Made by a program: the position numbers and the translations under genes. Positions 10,314 to 19,200 of a DNA stretch of 64,000 nt are shown piece by piece (the first letter of the stretch is position 1; each line of letters opens with the position of its first letter). The notes under the pieces are model-generated. The model was given only the letters and a program-made list of their open reading frames with translations, did no database searches and was not told the DNA's origin. Origin of the DNA: Streptomyces toxytricini (GTDB lineage Bacteria; Actinomycetota; Actinomycetes; Streptomycetales; Streptomycetaceae); assembly GCF_014649915.1 (NCBI RefSeq), contig NZ_BMTY01000002.1:223463-287462 (forward strand), written 5' to 3'.

Positions 10314-10475
10314 TGATGTCGTGCGCCCATCATAGGAATGCGGCTCGCGCTGTGTGACGCACCAGGGGTGGTGAATCCTGTGCGGAACCAATCGTTCCTG
10401 CCGCTTTCTCCCGAAATCGGCACTGTCGAATTGCGCGGCGGAGCCCCCGACCCCGCCGGCAGGGAGGCGCAGCGG

Positions 10476-11591
10476 TCAGTCCTGGGCCGGTGACCTGGGC
10501 GCACTGACCGTGGTCCGGGGCCTCCTGCGCTGGGACGACGTGCGGACGATCAGCTCCGTGGGGACGACCTGCTCGACCGGCCGGCCGGTGTGCACGCCCT
10601 CGATCGCGTCGATGAGGAGCTGCACGACGGCGGTGCCGATCCGGCGCGGCTTGAGGGAGAGCGTCGTGATCGGCGGCTCGGTGGTGGCGTACACGGTGGA
10701 CTCGCTGCAGCAGACGAGGAGCAGGTCCTCGGGCACCCGCAGCCCGTAGCGGCGGGCCGCGGCCAGCAGGTCGGTCCCGTTGGGGTCGAAGAGTCCGTAG
10801 ACGGCGTCGGGGCGGTCGGGGCGGGCGAGCAGGCGGTCGGCCGCGACGGCGCCGGCGCACGGGTCGTGGGCGGGGTAGGACTCGTAGACGGGGTCCTGGC
10901 CGGCGCGCTGGCACCACTTGAGGTAGGCGGTGGTGGAGAGGCGGGTGTAGGTGTCCGTGGTGGTGCCCGTGAGCAGCCCGATGCGGCGGGCGCCGGCGGC
11001 GGCGAGGTGGTCGAGCAGGTTGAGGACGGCCGCCTCGTGGTCGTTGTCCACCCAGGCCGTGACGGGGAGGCTTCCGGCGGGGCGGCCGTCGGAGACCACC
11101 GGGAGGCCCTGGCGCACGAGCTCGCTGACGACGGGGTCGTGGTCCGAGGGGTCGATCACGACGGTGCCGTCGAGGGCGACGTTGGACCACACGTCGTGGC
11201 GGGAGGTGGCGGGGAGGATGACGAGGGCGTAGCCGCGGGCGAGCGCGGCGGAGGTGGCGGCTCTGGCCATCTCGGCGAAGTAGGCGAACTCGGTGAAGGT
11301 GAAAGGTTCATCCCCGTACGTGGTCACGGTCAGGCCGATGAGGCCGGACTTGCCGGTACGGAGGGTGCGGGCGGCGGCGGACGGGCGGTAGCCCAGCCGG
11401 TCGGCGACCTCGCGGACGTGGCGGCGGGTGGCGTCCGGCAGCCGCCCCTTGCCATTGAGCGCGTCGGAGACGGTCGTGATCGAGACGCCCGCTGCGGCGG
11501 CCACGTCCCTGATGCCGGCCCGGCCCTGTCGGCCGGCGGCCCGCCGGGTGGTCTCGGTCCGGCTCACCTGGTGCTTCCCTGCTGCTGTCAT
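10476..11591 (-). CDS. LacI-family transcriptional regulator
   Basis: 371 residues from the ATG at 11591. A LacI helix-turn-helix starts near residue 26 (I-R-D-V-A-A-A-A-G-V-S-I-T-T-V-S-D-A-L-N-G) and is followed by the hinge and a periplasmic-binding-protein-like ligand domain (I-G-L-T-V, V-V-I-D-P-S-D, G-L-L-T-G, L-F-D-P-N-G, and the closing T-T-L-S-L-K-P-R-R-I-G). An in-frame GTG at 11567 has a better GGGAAG ribosome binding site and is a credible alternative; a TACTAT -10-like hexamer ends nine bases before the ATG. It is divergent from the HisC-family gene across a 361-bp region with two perfect palindromes, the natural place for its operator. The effector is probably a sugar or nucleoside, as in the family. 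Confidence 0.85.
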   Translation of the reverse strand: MTAAGKHQVSRTETTRRAAGRQGRAGIRDVAAAAGVSITTVSDALNGKGRLPDATRRHVREVADRLGYRPSAAARTLRTGKSGLIGLTVTTYGDEPFTFTEFAYFAEMARAATSAALARGYALVILPATSRHDVWSNVALDGTVVIDPSDHDPVVSELVRQGLPVVSDGRPAGSLPVTAWVDNDHEAAVLNLLDHLAAAGARRIGLLTGTTTDTYTRLSTTAYLKWCQRAGQDPVYESYPAHDPCAGAVAADRLLARPDRPDAVYGLFDPNGTDLLAAARRYGLRVPEDLLLVCCSESTVYATTEPPITTLSLKPRRIGTAVVQLLIDAIEGVHTGRPVEQVVPTELIVRTSSQRRRPRTTVSAPRSPAQD

Positions 11592-11952
11592 GGCGAGCCG
11601 ATAGTAGGGCGCGGTACGGCAGGGGGGCCGGGTGCATATGCACGCGTTGACAGGCACGTTTCTGCATGGCACGACACCCTCAATGACCTTGGAAACAAAG
11701 GGATTTACCTGCGGAGAGCGAGCTGGCCCTTAGTCGCCGGGTACGGGCATGCCAAAACGGACGCGCCCGCGCCCCGCACCAACTCACCTGTACGAGGGAT
11801 GCGCGCCACGGCGCAGGCCACCGGCGCACGCATATATGCGTGCGCTCCCCCGCAATCCAGGCGCGGCCATTTTCGGGACGTCGGAATCCTCATAAGGTGA
11901 GCAGTATTGAGTCGACGGCGACGTCGGACGGGACGGTCGAGGAGGACCCCAG
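11592..11952. promoter_or_regulatory. Divergent control region with two perfect palindromes
   Basis: The 361 bases between the LacI-family gene and the aminotransferase gene contain no convincing gene. Two palindromes stand out: 11632-11643 (GTGCATATGCAC, 12 bp) close to the LacI start, and 11824-11845, a perfect 22-bp palindrome whose half is GCGCACGCATA. Both centre on a CATATG / CATATATG core. They are candidate operators for the divergent LacI regulator, which is an inference. A TTGACA at 11646-11651 has no well-spaced -10 element. Confidence 0.5.
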
Positions 11953-13032
11953 GTGAGCGAGAAGAGCCCGAAGCTGCGCGCCGAGCTGGACGGCATTCCG
12001 ACCTACAAGCCGGGCAAGCCCGCTGCCGCCGGCGGCGCCGTCGCGTACAAGCTGTCCTCGAACGAGAACCCCTACCCCCCGCTGCCGGGCGTGCTGGAGA
12101 GCGCGGTGGCCGCCGCCGGCAGGTTCAACCGCTACCCCGACATGGCGTGCACGGACCTCGTGAACGAGCTCGCCGAGCGGTTCGGCGTCCCGGCGGACCA
12201 CATCGCCACCGGCACCGGCTCCGTCGGCGTGGCCCAGTCCCTGATCCAGTCGACCGCCGGCCCCGGTGACGAGGTCGTCTACGCCTGGCGGTCCTTCGAG
12301 GCCTACCCGATCATCACGCAGATCTCCGGCGCGACGTCCGTGCAGGTGCCGCTGACCGACGGGGACGTGCACGACCTCGACGCGATGTACGAGGCGATCA
12401 CCGAGCGGACCCGCCTCATCTTCGTCTGCAACCCGAACAACCCCACCGGTACGGCTGTGCGCCGCGCCGAGCTGGAGCGCTTCCTGGACCGGGTGCCCTC
12501 GGACATCCTGGTGGTCCTCGACGAGGCGTACCGCGAGTTCGTCCGCGACACCGAGGTGCCCGACGGCATCGAGCTCTACCGCGACCGCCCCAACGTGTGC
12601 GTGCTGCGCACGTTCTCCAAGGCGTACGGCCTGGCCGGCCTGCGCGTCGGCTTCGCGGTGGCGCACGAGCGGGTGGCCGCGGCGCTGCGCAAGACGGCGG
12701 TGCCGTTCGGCGTCAGCCAGCTGGCCCAGGACGCGGCGGTCGCGTCGCTGCGCGCCGAGGACGAGCTGATGGGCCGGGTCGGGGCGCTGGTGTGCGAGCG
12801 CGACCGCGTCCACGAGGCACTGCTCGGCCAGGGCTGGACGGTGCCGGACACGCAGGCGAACTTCGTGTGGATGCGGCTGGGCGAGCACACCGCCGACTTC
12901 GCGGCGGCCTGCGAGAAGGCCGGTGTGGTGGTCCGGCCCTTCGTGGGCGAGGGCCTGCGGGTCACGATCGGCGAGCCCGAGGCGAACGACCTCTTCCTGC
13001 ACACGGCGGAGGCCTTCTTCAAGCAGCTGTAG
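11953..13032 (+). CDS. HisC-family aminotransferase (histidinol-phosphate / aromatic type)
   Basis: 359 residues from the GTG at 11953, with GGAGG seven bases upstream. A class I/II PLP-dependent aminotransferase: S-S-N-E-N-P-Y-P at the substrate entrance, C-N-P-N-N-P-T-G around Asn160-Gly166, V-V-L-D-E-A-Y with Asp190 as pyridine-nitrogen ligand, and [12 protein letters not shown] with catalytic Lys223. Proteins of this subgroup are named histidinol-phosphate transaminase or, in mycobacteria, Pat (aromatic amino-acid aminotransferase). No other his gene is nearby, so a role in phenylalanine/tyrosine transamination is as likely as histidine synthesis. pheA lies 25 kb away and is not linked. 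A short hairpin follows the stop. Confidence 0.85.
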   Translation: MSEKSPKLRAELDGIPTYKPGKPAAAGGAVAYKLSSNENPYPPLPGVLESAVAAAGRFNRYPDMACTDLVNELAERFGVPADHIATGTGSVGVAQSLIQSTAGPGDEVVYAWRSFEAYPIITQISGATSVQVPLTDGDVHDLDAMYEAITERTRLIFVCNPNNPTGTAVRRAELERFLDRVPSDILVVLDEAYREFVRDTEVPDGIELYRDRPNVCVLRTFSKAYGLAGLRVGFAVAHERVAAALRKTAVPFGVSQLAQDAAVASLRAEDELMGRVGALVCERDRVHEALLGQGWTVPDTQANFVWMRLGEHTADFAAACEKAGVVVRPFVGEGLRVTIGEPEANDLFLHTAEAFFKQL

Positions 13033-13051
13033 CGCTCGCGGACGGAGCGCT
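13031..13051 (+). terminator. Weak terminator after the aminotransferase gene
   Basis: AGCGCTC (13031-13037) pairs with GAGCGCT (13045-13051) over a 7-nt loop directly at the stop codon. Confidence 0.4.
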
Positions 13052-13109
13052 CAGGCGGGTGCGGCAACCGGCGCGCGGGCGCGTGCGCCGCAGGTCGGGG
13101 GCGTGCGCC

Positions 13110-13478
13110 CTACGCGCGCTCCACCCGGACGGGGTCGCCGTCGCGGACGGTGGCCAGCAGGCGGGGGTCGCCGTCGAAGGAGCCGAGCACGTTGCACGGG
13201 CTCGCCAGGCGGCTCTCGCCGCCCAGCGAGATGGGTGTGGGGCCGTAGGGGAGGGCGAGGGCGTCCCCTTCGGTCCAGAACGCGACGGTGCCCGGCTCTA
13301 CGACCTGCCGTGCATCGGATTCCAGCGCGACGCTCACCCCGGTGTCGAAGTAGACCTCCTCACCCCAGGTGTGGGCGGAGGCGGAGATCGGGAGCGCCTC
13401 GGCCAGCGCCTTGCCGGTCGGGGTCTCGTCGAGGGTTGCGGTGAGGTGGCCGGCGGGCCAGGAGATGCGAATCTTCAT
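13110..13478 (-). CDS. Cyclophilin-like fold protein
   Basis: 122 residues from the ATG at 13478. The sequence reads as a single small beta domain: M-K-I-R-I-S-W-P-A-G, then A-L-P-I-S-A-S-A-H-T-W-G-E-E-V-Y-F-D-T, V-E-P-G-T-V-A-F-W and A-L-P-Y-G-P-T-P-I-S. These match the small bacterial cyclophilin-like domain proteins related to Thermotoga TM1367 and the DUF3830-type set. Members lack the peptidyl-prolyl isomerase active site of true cyclophilins and their role is unknown. The ribosome binding site is poor (TGAGG only 3 bases before the ATG); an in-frame ATG lies 9 bases upstream. It is divergent from the cyd operon and shares its promoter region. Confidence 0.7.
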   Translation of the reverse strand: MKIRISWPAGHLTATLDETPTGKALAEALPISASAHTWGEEVYFDTGVSVALESDARQVVEPGTVAFWTEGDALALPYGPTPISLGGESRLASPCNVLGSFDGDPRLLATVRDGDPVRVERA

Positions 13479-13525
13479 GCGCCTCATTCAACAATCTGTT
13501 GAATTTTTTCACCAGGGGGACCCGG

Positions 13526-13556
13526 CTGAAAGTCACCGAAAGGGATGCGCCATAAT
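13526..13556 (+). promoter_or_regulatory. Probable cyd operon promoter
   Basis: CATAAT at 13551-13556 is a good -10 hexamer, with a weak CTGAAA at 13526-13531 as -35, spacing 19. The predicted start of transcription falls inside the Rex operator just downstream, which fits repression by blocking the polymerase. Confidence 0.5.
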
Positions 13557-13565
13557 GCTTGTGAA

Positions 13566-13581
13566 TGTGAACGCGTTCACA
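13566..13581. promoter_or_regulatory. Rex operator (ROP) upstream of cydA
   Basis: TGTGAACGCGTTCACA is a perfect 16-bp palindrome identical to the Rex-binding consensus TGTGAAC-N2-GTTCACA. In S. coelicolor the redox sensor Rex is known to repress the cydABCD operon through such a site and to release it when NADH/NAD+ rises under oxygen limitation. It lies 84 bp before the cydA start. Confidence 0.93.
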
Positions 13582-13664
13582 AGCTCGTGTGCTTCCTCCC
13601 GGTATGGGCGGGAGTGGACGGGTCCGGAAGCGGCCATCCACGGCGACCCGAAGGAGATGACGAC

Positions 13665-15167
13665 GTGGACATAGCTTTGGCGCCGGAAACACTGGCGCGC
13701 TGGCAGTTCGGCATCACGACCGTCTACCACTTCCTCTTCGTCCCCCTCACGATCTCCCTCGCCGCCCTGGTCGCGGTCCTCCAGACGGCCTGGGTACGGA
13801 CGGAGAAGGAGAAGTACCTCAAGGCCACGAAGTTCTGGGGCAAGCTCTTCCTGATCAATATCGCGATGGGTGTCGTCACCGGCATCGTGCAGGAGTTCCA
13901 GTTCGGCATGAACTGGTCCGACTACTCGCGGTTCGTCGGCGACGTCTTCGGCGCCCCGCTGGCCTTCGAGGCCCTCATAGCCTTCTTCTTCGAGTCCACC
14001 TTCATAGGCTTGTGGATCTTCGGCTGGGACAAGCTGCCCAAGAAGATCCACCTCGCCTGCATCTGGATGGTCTCGATCGGCACGGTGCTCTCCGCCTACT
14101 TCATCCTCGCGGCGAACTCCTGGATGCAGCACCCGGTCGGCTACCGCATCAATCCGGAGAGCGGACGGGCCGAGCTGACGGACTTCTGGCTGGTCCTGAC
14201 GCAGAACACCACGCTCGCCCAGGTCTTCCACACCCTCACCGCGGCCGTCCTGACCGGCGGCGCCTTCATGGTCGGCATCGCCGCATTCCACCTGATGCGC
14301 GGCAAGCACATCCCGGTGATGCGCACCTCTCTGCGGCTCGGCCTCGTGGCGGTCGTCATCGGCGGCGCGCTCGTCGCCGTCAGCGGCGACGTGCTGGCCA
14401 AGGTCATGTTCAAGCAGCAGCCCATGAAGATGGCCGCCGCCGAGGCCCTGTGGGACGGCGAGGAGCGTGCCCCCTTCTCGGTCTTCGCCTACGGGGACGT
14501 GGACAAGGGCCACAACACGGTCGCCATCGAGGTGCCTGGCCTCCTTTCCTTCCTCGCCGACAGCGACTTCGACTCCTTCGTCCCCGGCATCAACGACGTC
14601 AACAAGGCCGAGCAGGAGAAGTACGGCCCCGGCGACTACCGGCCGAACATCCCCGTCGCCTACTGGGGCTTCCGGTGGATGATCGGCTTCGGCATGGCCT
14701 CCTTCGCCATAGGGGCGGTCGGCCTCTGGTTGACCCGGCGGAAGTTCCTGCTGCCGGCCGCCCTGCGGACCGGCGAGGACGAACGGCCGCACCTGGTCCT
14801 CTTCCGCACGCCCCTCAGCCCCCGCCTGACGCGCCTGTACTGGCTCGCCGGTGTCTGGACTCTCGGCTTCCCGCTGATCGCCAGCTCCTGGGGCTGGATC
14901 TTCACCGAGATGGGCCGCCAGCCGTGGGTCGTCTACGGGGTGCTGCGCACCCGGGACGCGGTCTCGCCGGGCGTGTCCCAGGCCGAGGTCCTCACCTCGA
15001 TGGCCGTCTTCACCGCCCTCTACGCCGTACTCGCCGTCATCGAGGTCAAGCTCCTGGTCAAGTACGTCAAGGCCGGCCCGCCGGAGCTCACCGAGGCCGA
15101 CCTCAACCCGCCCACCCGGATCGGCGGGGACGGCACCTCCGACCGGCCGATGGCCTTCTCGTACTGA
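13665..15167 (+). CDS. cydA: Cytochrome bd oxidase subunit I, CydA
   Basis: 500 residues from the GTG at 13665, which has AAGGAG eight bases upstream; the frame is open farther up but that part is untranslated leader containing the Rex site. CydA is the heme-bearing subunit of the bd-type quinol oxidase, a high-affinity oxygen-reducing enzyme of the membrane. About nine transmembrane helices are visible. His22 in W-Q-F-G-I-T-T-V-Y-H-F corresponds to the heme b595 ligand His19 of E. coli, and the W-G-F-R-W-M-I-G-F-G-M-A-S and G-R-Q-P-W-V-V-Y-G-V-L-R-T blocks are family signatures. The quinol-binding loop is the short type usual in Gram-positive bacteria. First gene of cydA-cydB-cydCD. Confidence 0.97.
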   Translation: MDIALAPETLARWQFGITTVYHFLFVPLTISLAALVAVLQTAWVRTEKEKYLKATKFWGKLFLINIAMGVVTGIVQEFQFGMNWSDYSRFVGDVFGAPLAFEALIAFFFESTFIGLWIFGWDKLPKKIHLACIWMVSIGTVLSAYFILAANSWMQHPVGYRINPESGRAELTDFWLVLTQNTTLAQVFHTLTAAVLTGGAFMVGIAAFHLMRGKHIPVMRTSLRLGLVAVVIGGALVAVSGDVLAKVMFKQQPMKMAAAEALWDGEERAPFSVFAYGDVDKGHNTVAIEVPGLLSFLADSDFDSFVPGINDVNKAEQEKYGPGDYRPNIPVAYWGFRWMIGFGMASFAIGAVGLWLTRRKFLLPAALRTGEDERPHLVLFRTPLSPRLTRLYWLAGVWTLGFPLIASSWGWIFTEMGRQPWVVYGVLRTRDAVSPGVSQAEVLTSMAVFTALYAVLAVIEVKLLVKYVKAGPPELTEADLNPPTRIGGDGTSDRPMAFSY

Positions 15168-15185
15168 GGCTGAGGGGATATCGCC

Positions 15186-16187
15186 ATGCAACTCCACGAC
15201 GTCTGGTTCGTGCTCATCGCCGTCCTGTGGACCGGCTACTTCTTCCTCGAGGGCTTCGACTTCGGCATCGGCGTCCTGACCAAGCTCCTGGCCCGCGGCC
15301 GCCCCGAGAAGCGGGTCCTGATCAACACGATCGGGCCGGTGTGGGACGGCAACGAGGTGTGGCTGCTCACCGCGGGCGGCGCGACCTTCGCCGCCTTCCC
15401 GGACTGGTACGCCACGCTGTTCTCCGGCTTCTACCTGCCGTTCCTCGCCATCCTGGTGTGCCTCATCATCCGCGGTGTCGCCTTCGAGTACCGGCACAAG
15501 CGGGCCGAGGAGCGGTGGCAGGCCAACTGGGAGCACGCGATCTTCTGGACTTCCCTGCTGCCCGCATTCCTGTGGGGCATGGTGTTCGCCAACATCGTGC
15601 GCGGCGTGGAGATCGACCGGAACAAGGAGTACGTCGGCGGCGTCCTCGACCTGTTCAACGGTTACTCCCTGCTCGGCGGCCTCGTCACCCTCGCCCTGTT
15701 CACCTTCCACGGAGCCGTTTTCGCCGCGCTCAAGACCGTCGGCGACATCCGCGACCGGGCGCGGGCCTTGGCGACCCGCCTGGGCGTCGCCACCGCGGTG
15801 GCGGCCGTCGGCTTCCTCGGCTGGACGCAGGCCGCGCACGGTGACGGCACCAGCCTGGTCGCCCTGGCCGTCGCCGTGGCGGCGCTGGCCGGGGCGCTCG
15901 CGGCCAACATCGCGGGACGGGAGGGCTGGTCGTTCGCCCTGTCCGGCGTCACCATCGCGGCGGCCGTCGCGATGCTCTTCCTGACGCTCTTCCCGAACGT
16001 GATGCCGTCCTCGCTGGACGACGCATGGAGCCTCACGGTCACCAACGCGGCGTCCAGCCCCTACACCCTCAAGATCATGACCTGGTGTGCGGCGGTGGCC
16101 ACCCCCGTCGTCCTGCTCTACCAGGGATGGACGTACTGGGTGTTCCGCAAGCGGATCGGTACGCAGCACATCGCCGACGCGCACTGA
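15186..16187 (+). CDS. cydB: Cytochrome bd oxidase subunit II, CydB
   Basis: 333 residues, starting 18 bp after cydA with GAGGGG as ribosome binding site. It is the second structural subunit of the bd oxidase. The opening V-W-F-V-L-I-A-V-L-W-T-G-Y-F-F-L-E-G-F-D-F-G and the W-D-G-N-E-V-W-L-L-T-A-G-G motif are diagnostic, and about eight transmembrane helices follow. The C-terminal Y-Q-G-W-T-Y-W-V-F-R-K-R-I is typical of actinobacterial CydB. It is cotranscribed with cydA and, by position, with the cydCD gene, which begins 53 bp downstream. Confidence 0.97.
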   Translation: MQLHDVWFVLIAVLWTGYFFLEGFDFGIGVLTKLLARGRPEKRVLINTIGPVWDGNEVWLLTAGGATFAAFPDWYATLFSGFYLPFLAILVCLIIRGVAFEYRHKRAEERWQANWEHAIFWTSLLPAFLWGMVFANIVRGVEIDRNKEYVGGVLDLFNGYSLLGGLVTLALFTFHGAVFAALKTVGDIRDRARALATRLGVATAVAAVGFLGWTQAAHGDGTSLVALAVAVAALAGALAANIAGREGWSFALSGVTIAAAVAMLFLTLFPNVMPSSLDDAWSLTVTNAASSPYTLKIMTWCAAVATPVVLLYQGWTYWVFRKRIGTQHIADAH

Positions 16188-16240
16188 GCCCGACCCGGGC
16201 GGGTTGCTGCCGCCCCGCCCGGCCATCCGTCTCCCGAGGG

Positions 16241-19200
16241 ATGTTTCACGTGAAACCGATCGACCCGCGCCTGCTCCGGTACGCCCGGTCCACCCGCCTC
16301 TTCCTGGGGGCCGTGGTGGCCCTGGGGTGCGCCGGGGCGGGGCTGGTCATCGCGCAGGCGATGCTGATCGCCGAGATCGTGGTGGGCGCCTTCGAGAAGG
16401 GGCTCGACGGCCGGGCCCTGCAGACGCCCCTGCTGCTTCTGGCGGCCGTGGCACTGGGGCGCGGGCTGCTGGCATGGCTCACCGAGCTGGCCGCCCACCG
16501 GGCCTCGGCCGCCGTCAAGTCGCACCTGCGCGGACAGCTCCTGGACCGGGCCGCCGACCTGGGGCCGGGGTGGCTGAGCGGGCAGCGGACCGGCTCCCTG
16601 GTGGCGCTGGCCACCCGGGGCGTGGACGCCCTCGACGACTACTTCTCCCGCTACCTGCCGCAGCTCGGCCTGGCGGTGGCCGTCCCGGCCGCCGTTCTCG
16701 CCCGCATCGCCACCGAGGACTGGGTGTCAGCGGCGATCATCGTGGTCACCCTGCCCCTGATCCCGCTGTTCATGGTGCTGATCGGGCTGGCCACGCAGTC
16801 CCGGATGAACCGGCAGTGGCAGCTGCTGTCCCGGCTGTCGGGGCACTTCCTCGACGTCGTGGCCGGCTTGCCGACGCTCAAGGTCTTCGGCCGGGCCAAG
16901 GCGCAGGCCGAATCGATCCGCCGGATCACCGGCGACTACCGCCGGGCGACCATGCGGACCCTGCGGATTGCGTTCCTGTCGTCCTTCGCCCTGGAACTGC
17001 TGGCCACCCTCTCCGTGGCGCTCGTCGCCGTGACCATCGGCATGCGGCTCGTCCACGGCGAGCTCGACCTCTACACCGGGCTCGTGGTACTGATCCTGGC
17101 CCCCGAGGCGTACCTTCCGCTGCGCCAGGTCGGTGCCCAGTACCACGCGGCCGCGGAGGGGCTTGCCGCTGCGGAGGAGGTCTTCGACGTCCTCGAAACG
17201 CCGCTGCCCCGGCCGGCGCCGGGCACGCCGGCCGCCCTTCCCGACCCCGGCCCGGCCGGATTCTCCCTGGACATCGACGGGGTGGCCGTCCGGTACCCCG
17301 GCCGCGGCGCGGACACGCCCGCAGCGGTCTCCCTCACCGTCGCGCCCGGTGAGTGCGTGGCGCTCACCGGCCCGAGCGGCGCCGGCAAGTCCACCCTGCT
17401 GCAGGTGCTGCTGGGATTCACCGCGCCGAGTGCGGGGCGGGTGCGGATCGGCGGCGCGGACCTGTCCGCCCTCGATCCGGAGCAGTGGCGGCAGCACGTC
17501 GCCTGGGTGCCCCAGCGGCCGCACCTCTTCGCGGGAACGGTCGCGGAGAACGTGCGCCTCGCCCGGCCCGACGCCTCCGACGAGGCCGTGGCCCGGGCCC
17601 TGGAAGACGCCGGGGCCCGTGAGTTCGTCGCTGCTCTGCCGCAGGGTTCCGAAACGGTGCTCGGCGAGGGCGGGGCAGGGCTCTCGGCCGGACAGCGGCA
17701 GCGGATCGCGCTGGCCCGCGCGTTCCTCGCCGACCGGCCCGTGCTGCTGCTCGACGAGCCGACCGCCGCGCTGGACGGGGAGACCGAGGCCGCCGTCGTC
17801 GAAGCGGTACGGCGCCTCGCGGTCGGCCGTACCGTCCTGCTGGTGGTGCACCGGCCTGCGCTGCTCACCCTCGCGGACCGGGTCGTCGAGGTCGGAACCG
17901 CCCCCGTGGAACCGGCAGGGGGGCCCGCTCCCGGTGCCGCCGCCGAACGCCCGGATCCGGCCGCTGCCGACGGGGAGTTCTCCCGCTCCGCGGCGACCGG
18001 CACGTCAGAGCCGGCGGGCACGGACCAGGCGGTGGCGGCGGGAGCAGGCGGCGTCGACGGCGCCGGCCATCTGCGCCGGGTCAGGGCCGCCGCCCGCGCC
18101 TGGCAGGAGCGGTTCCGGCTCGGACTGCTGCTCGGCGCTCTGGCCGTCGGATGCAGCGTCGGACTGATGGCGGTGTCCGGCTGGCTGATCTCCCGGGCCT
18201 CGCAGCAGCCGCCCGTGCTCTACCTGATGATGGCCGTCACGGCCACCCGCGCCTTCGGCATCGGCCGTGCCGTGTTCCGGTACGCGGAGCGGCTCGTCTC
18301 GCACGACGCGGTCCTGCGCATGCTGGCCGACCTGCGGGTGTCCGTCTTCCGGCGTTTGGAGCGCATCGCCCCCGCCGGGCTGCGCGGGCAGCGGCGCGGC
18401 GACCTGCTGGCGCGCCTCGTCGCCGACGCGGACGCCCTCCAGGACTACTGGCTGCGCTGGATGCTGCCGGTCGGTACCGCCGTCCTCGTCGGAAGCGGGT
18501 CGGTGGCCTTCACCGCCTGGCTGCTGCCCGAGGCCGGCGCCGTCCTCGCCGCCGGGCTTCTCGCCGCCGGTGTCGGAGTCCCGCTGGTCAGCGGTGCTTG
18601 TGCCCGCCGCGCCGAGCGCCGGCTCGCTCCCGTCCGCGGTGAGCTCGCCACCCGGACCGCCGACCTGCTGACCGGGACCGCGGAGCTGGCCGTCGCCGGC
18701 GCCCTGGGCCGCCGCAAGGACGCGGTCAGGGACAGCGACCGGACCCTGACGGCCATCGCCGCCCGCGGGGCGGCGGCGACCGGACTCGGCAGCGGCTTGT
18801 CCGCGCTTGTGTGCGGGCTGACGGTCGCCGCGGCAGCGGCGTTCGCCGCCGGCGCCGTCCAGGACGGCAGGCTCTCGGGTGTCGCCATGGCCGTGGCGGT
18901 CCTGACCCCGCTGGCTGCCTTCGAGGCCGTCGCCGGGCTGCCGCAGGCGGTTCAGTTCCGGCAGCGGGTGCTCCGCAGCGCAGAGCGGCTCCACGAGGTG
19001 CTCGACACCCCCGAGCCGGTCGCCGAACCGGAACTGCCTGCGCCCGCCCCCGCCTCGCCGTTCCCGCTCCGCCTCACGGGCCTCACCGCGCGTCACGGGG
19101 GCCAGGAGCAGGACGCCCTGCACGGGCTGGACCTGGTCCTGGAGGCCGGACGGCGTACGGCGGTCGTCGGTGCGTCCGGCGCCGGCAAGACCACGCTCGC

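Noticed and set aside
11683..11733. 16-codon open frame in the LacI-HisC intergenic region
   Set aside because: No ribosome binding site and no feature of an attenuator peptide; such short frames occur by chance.
13533..16226. A very long open frame (about 897 codons) on the minus strand opposite cydA-cydB
   Set aside because: It mirrors the third-position GC bias of cydAB on the other strand, has low-complexity composition (Glu, Asp, Gly, Arg, Val) and no family resemblance. It is a shadow of real genes.
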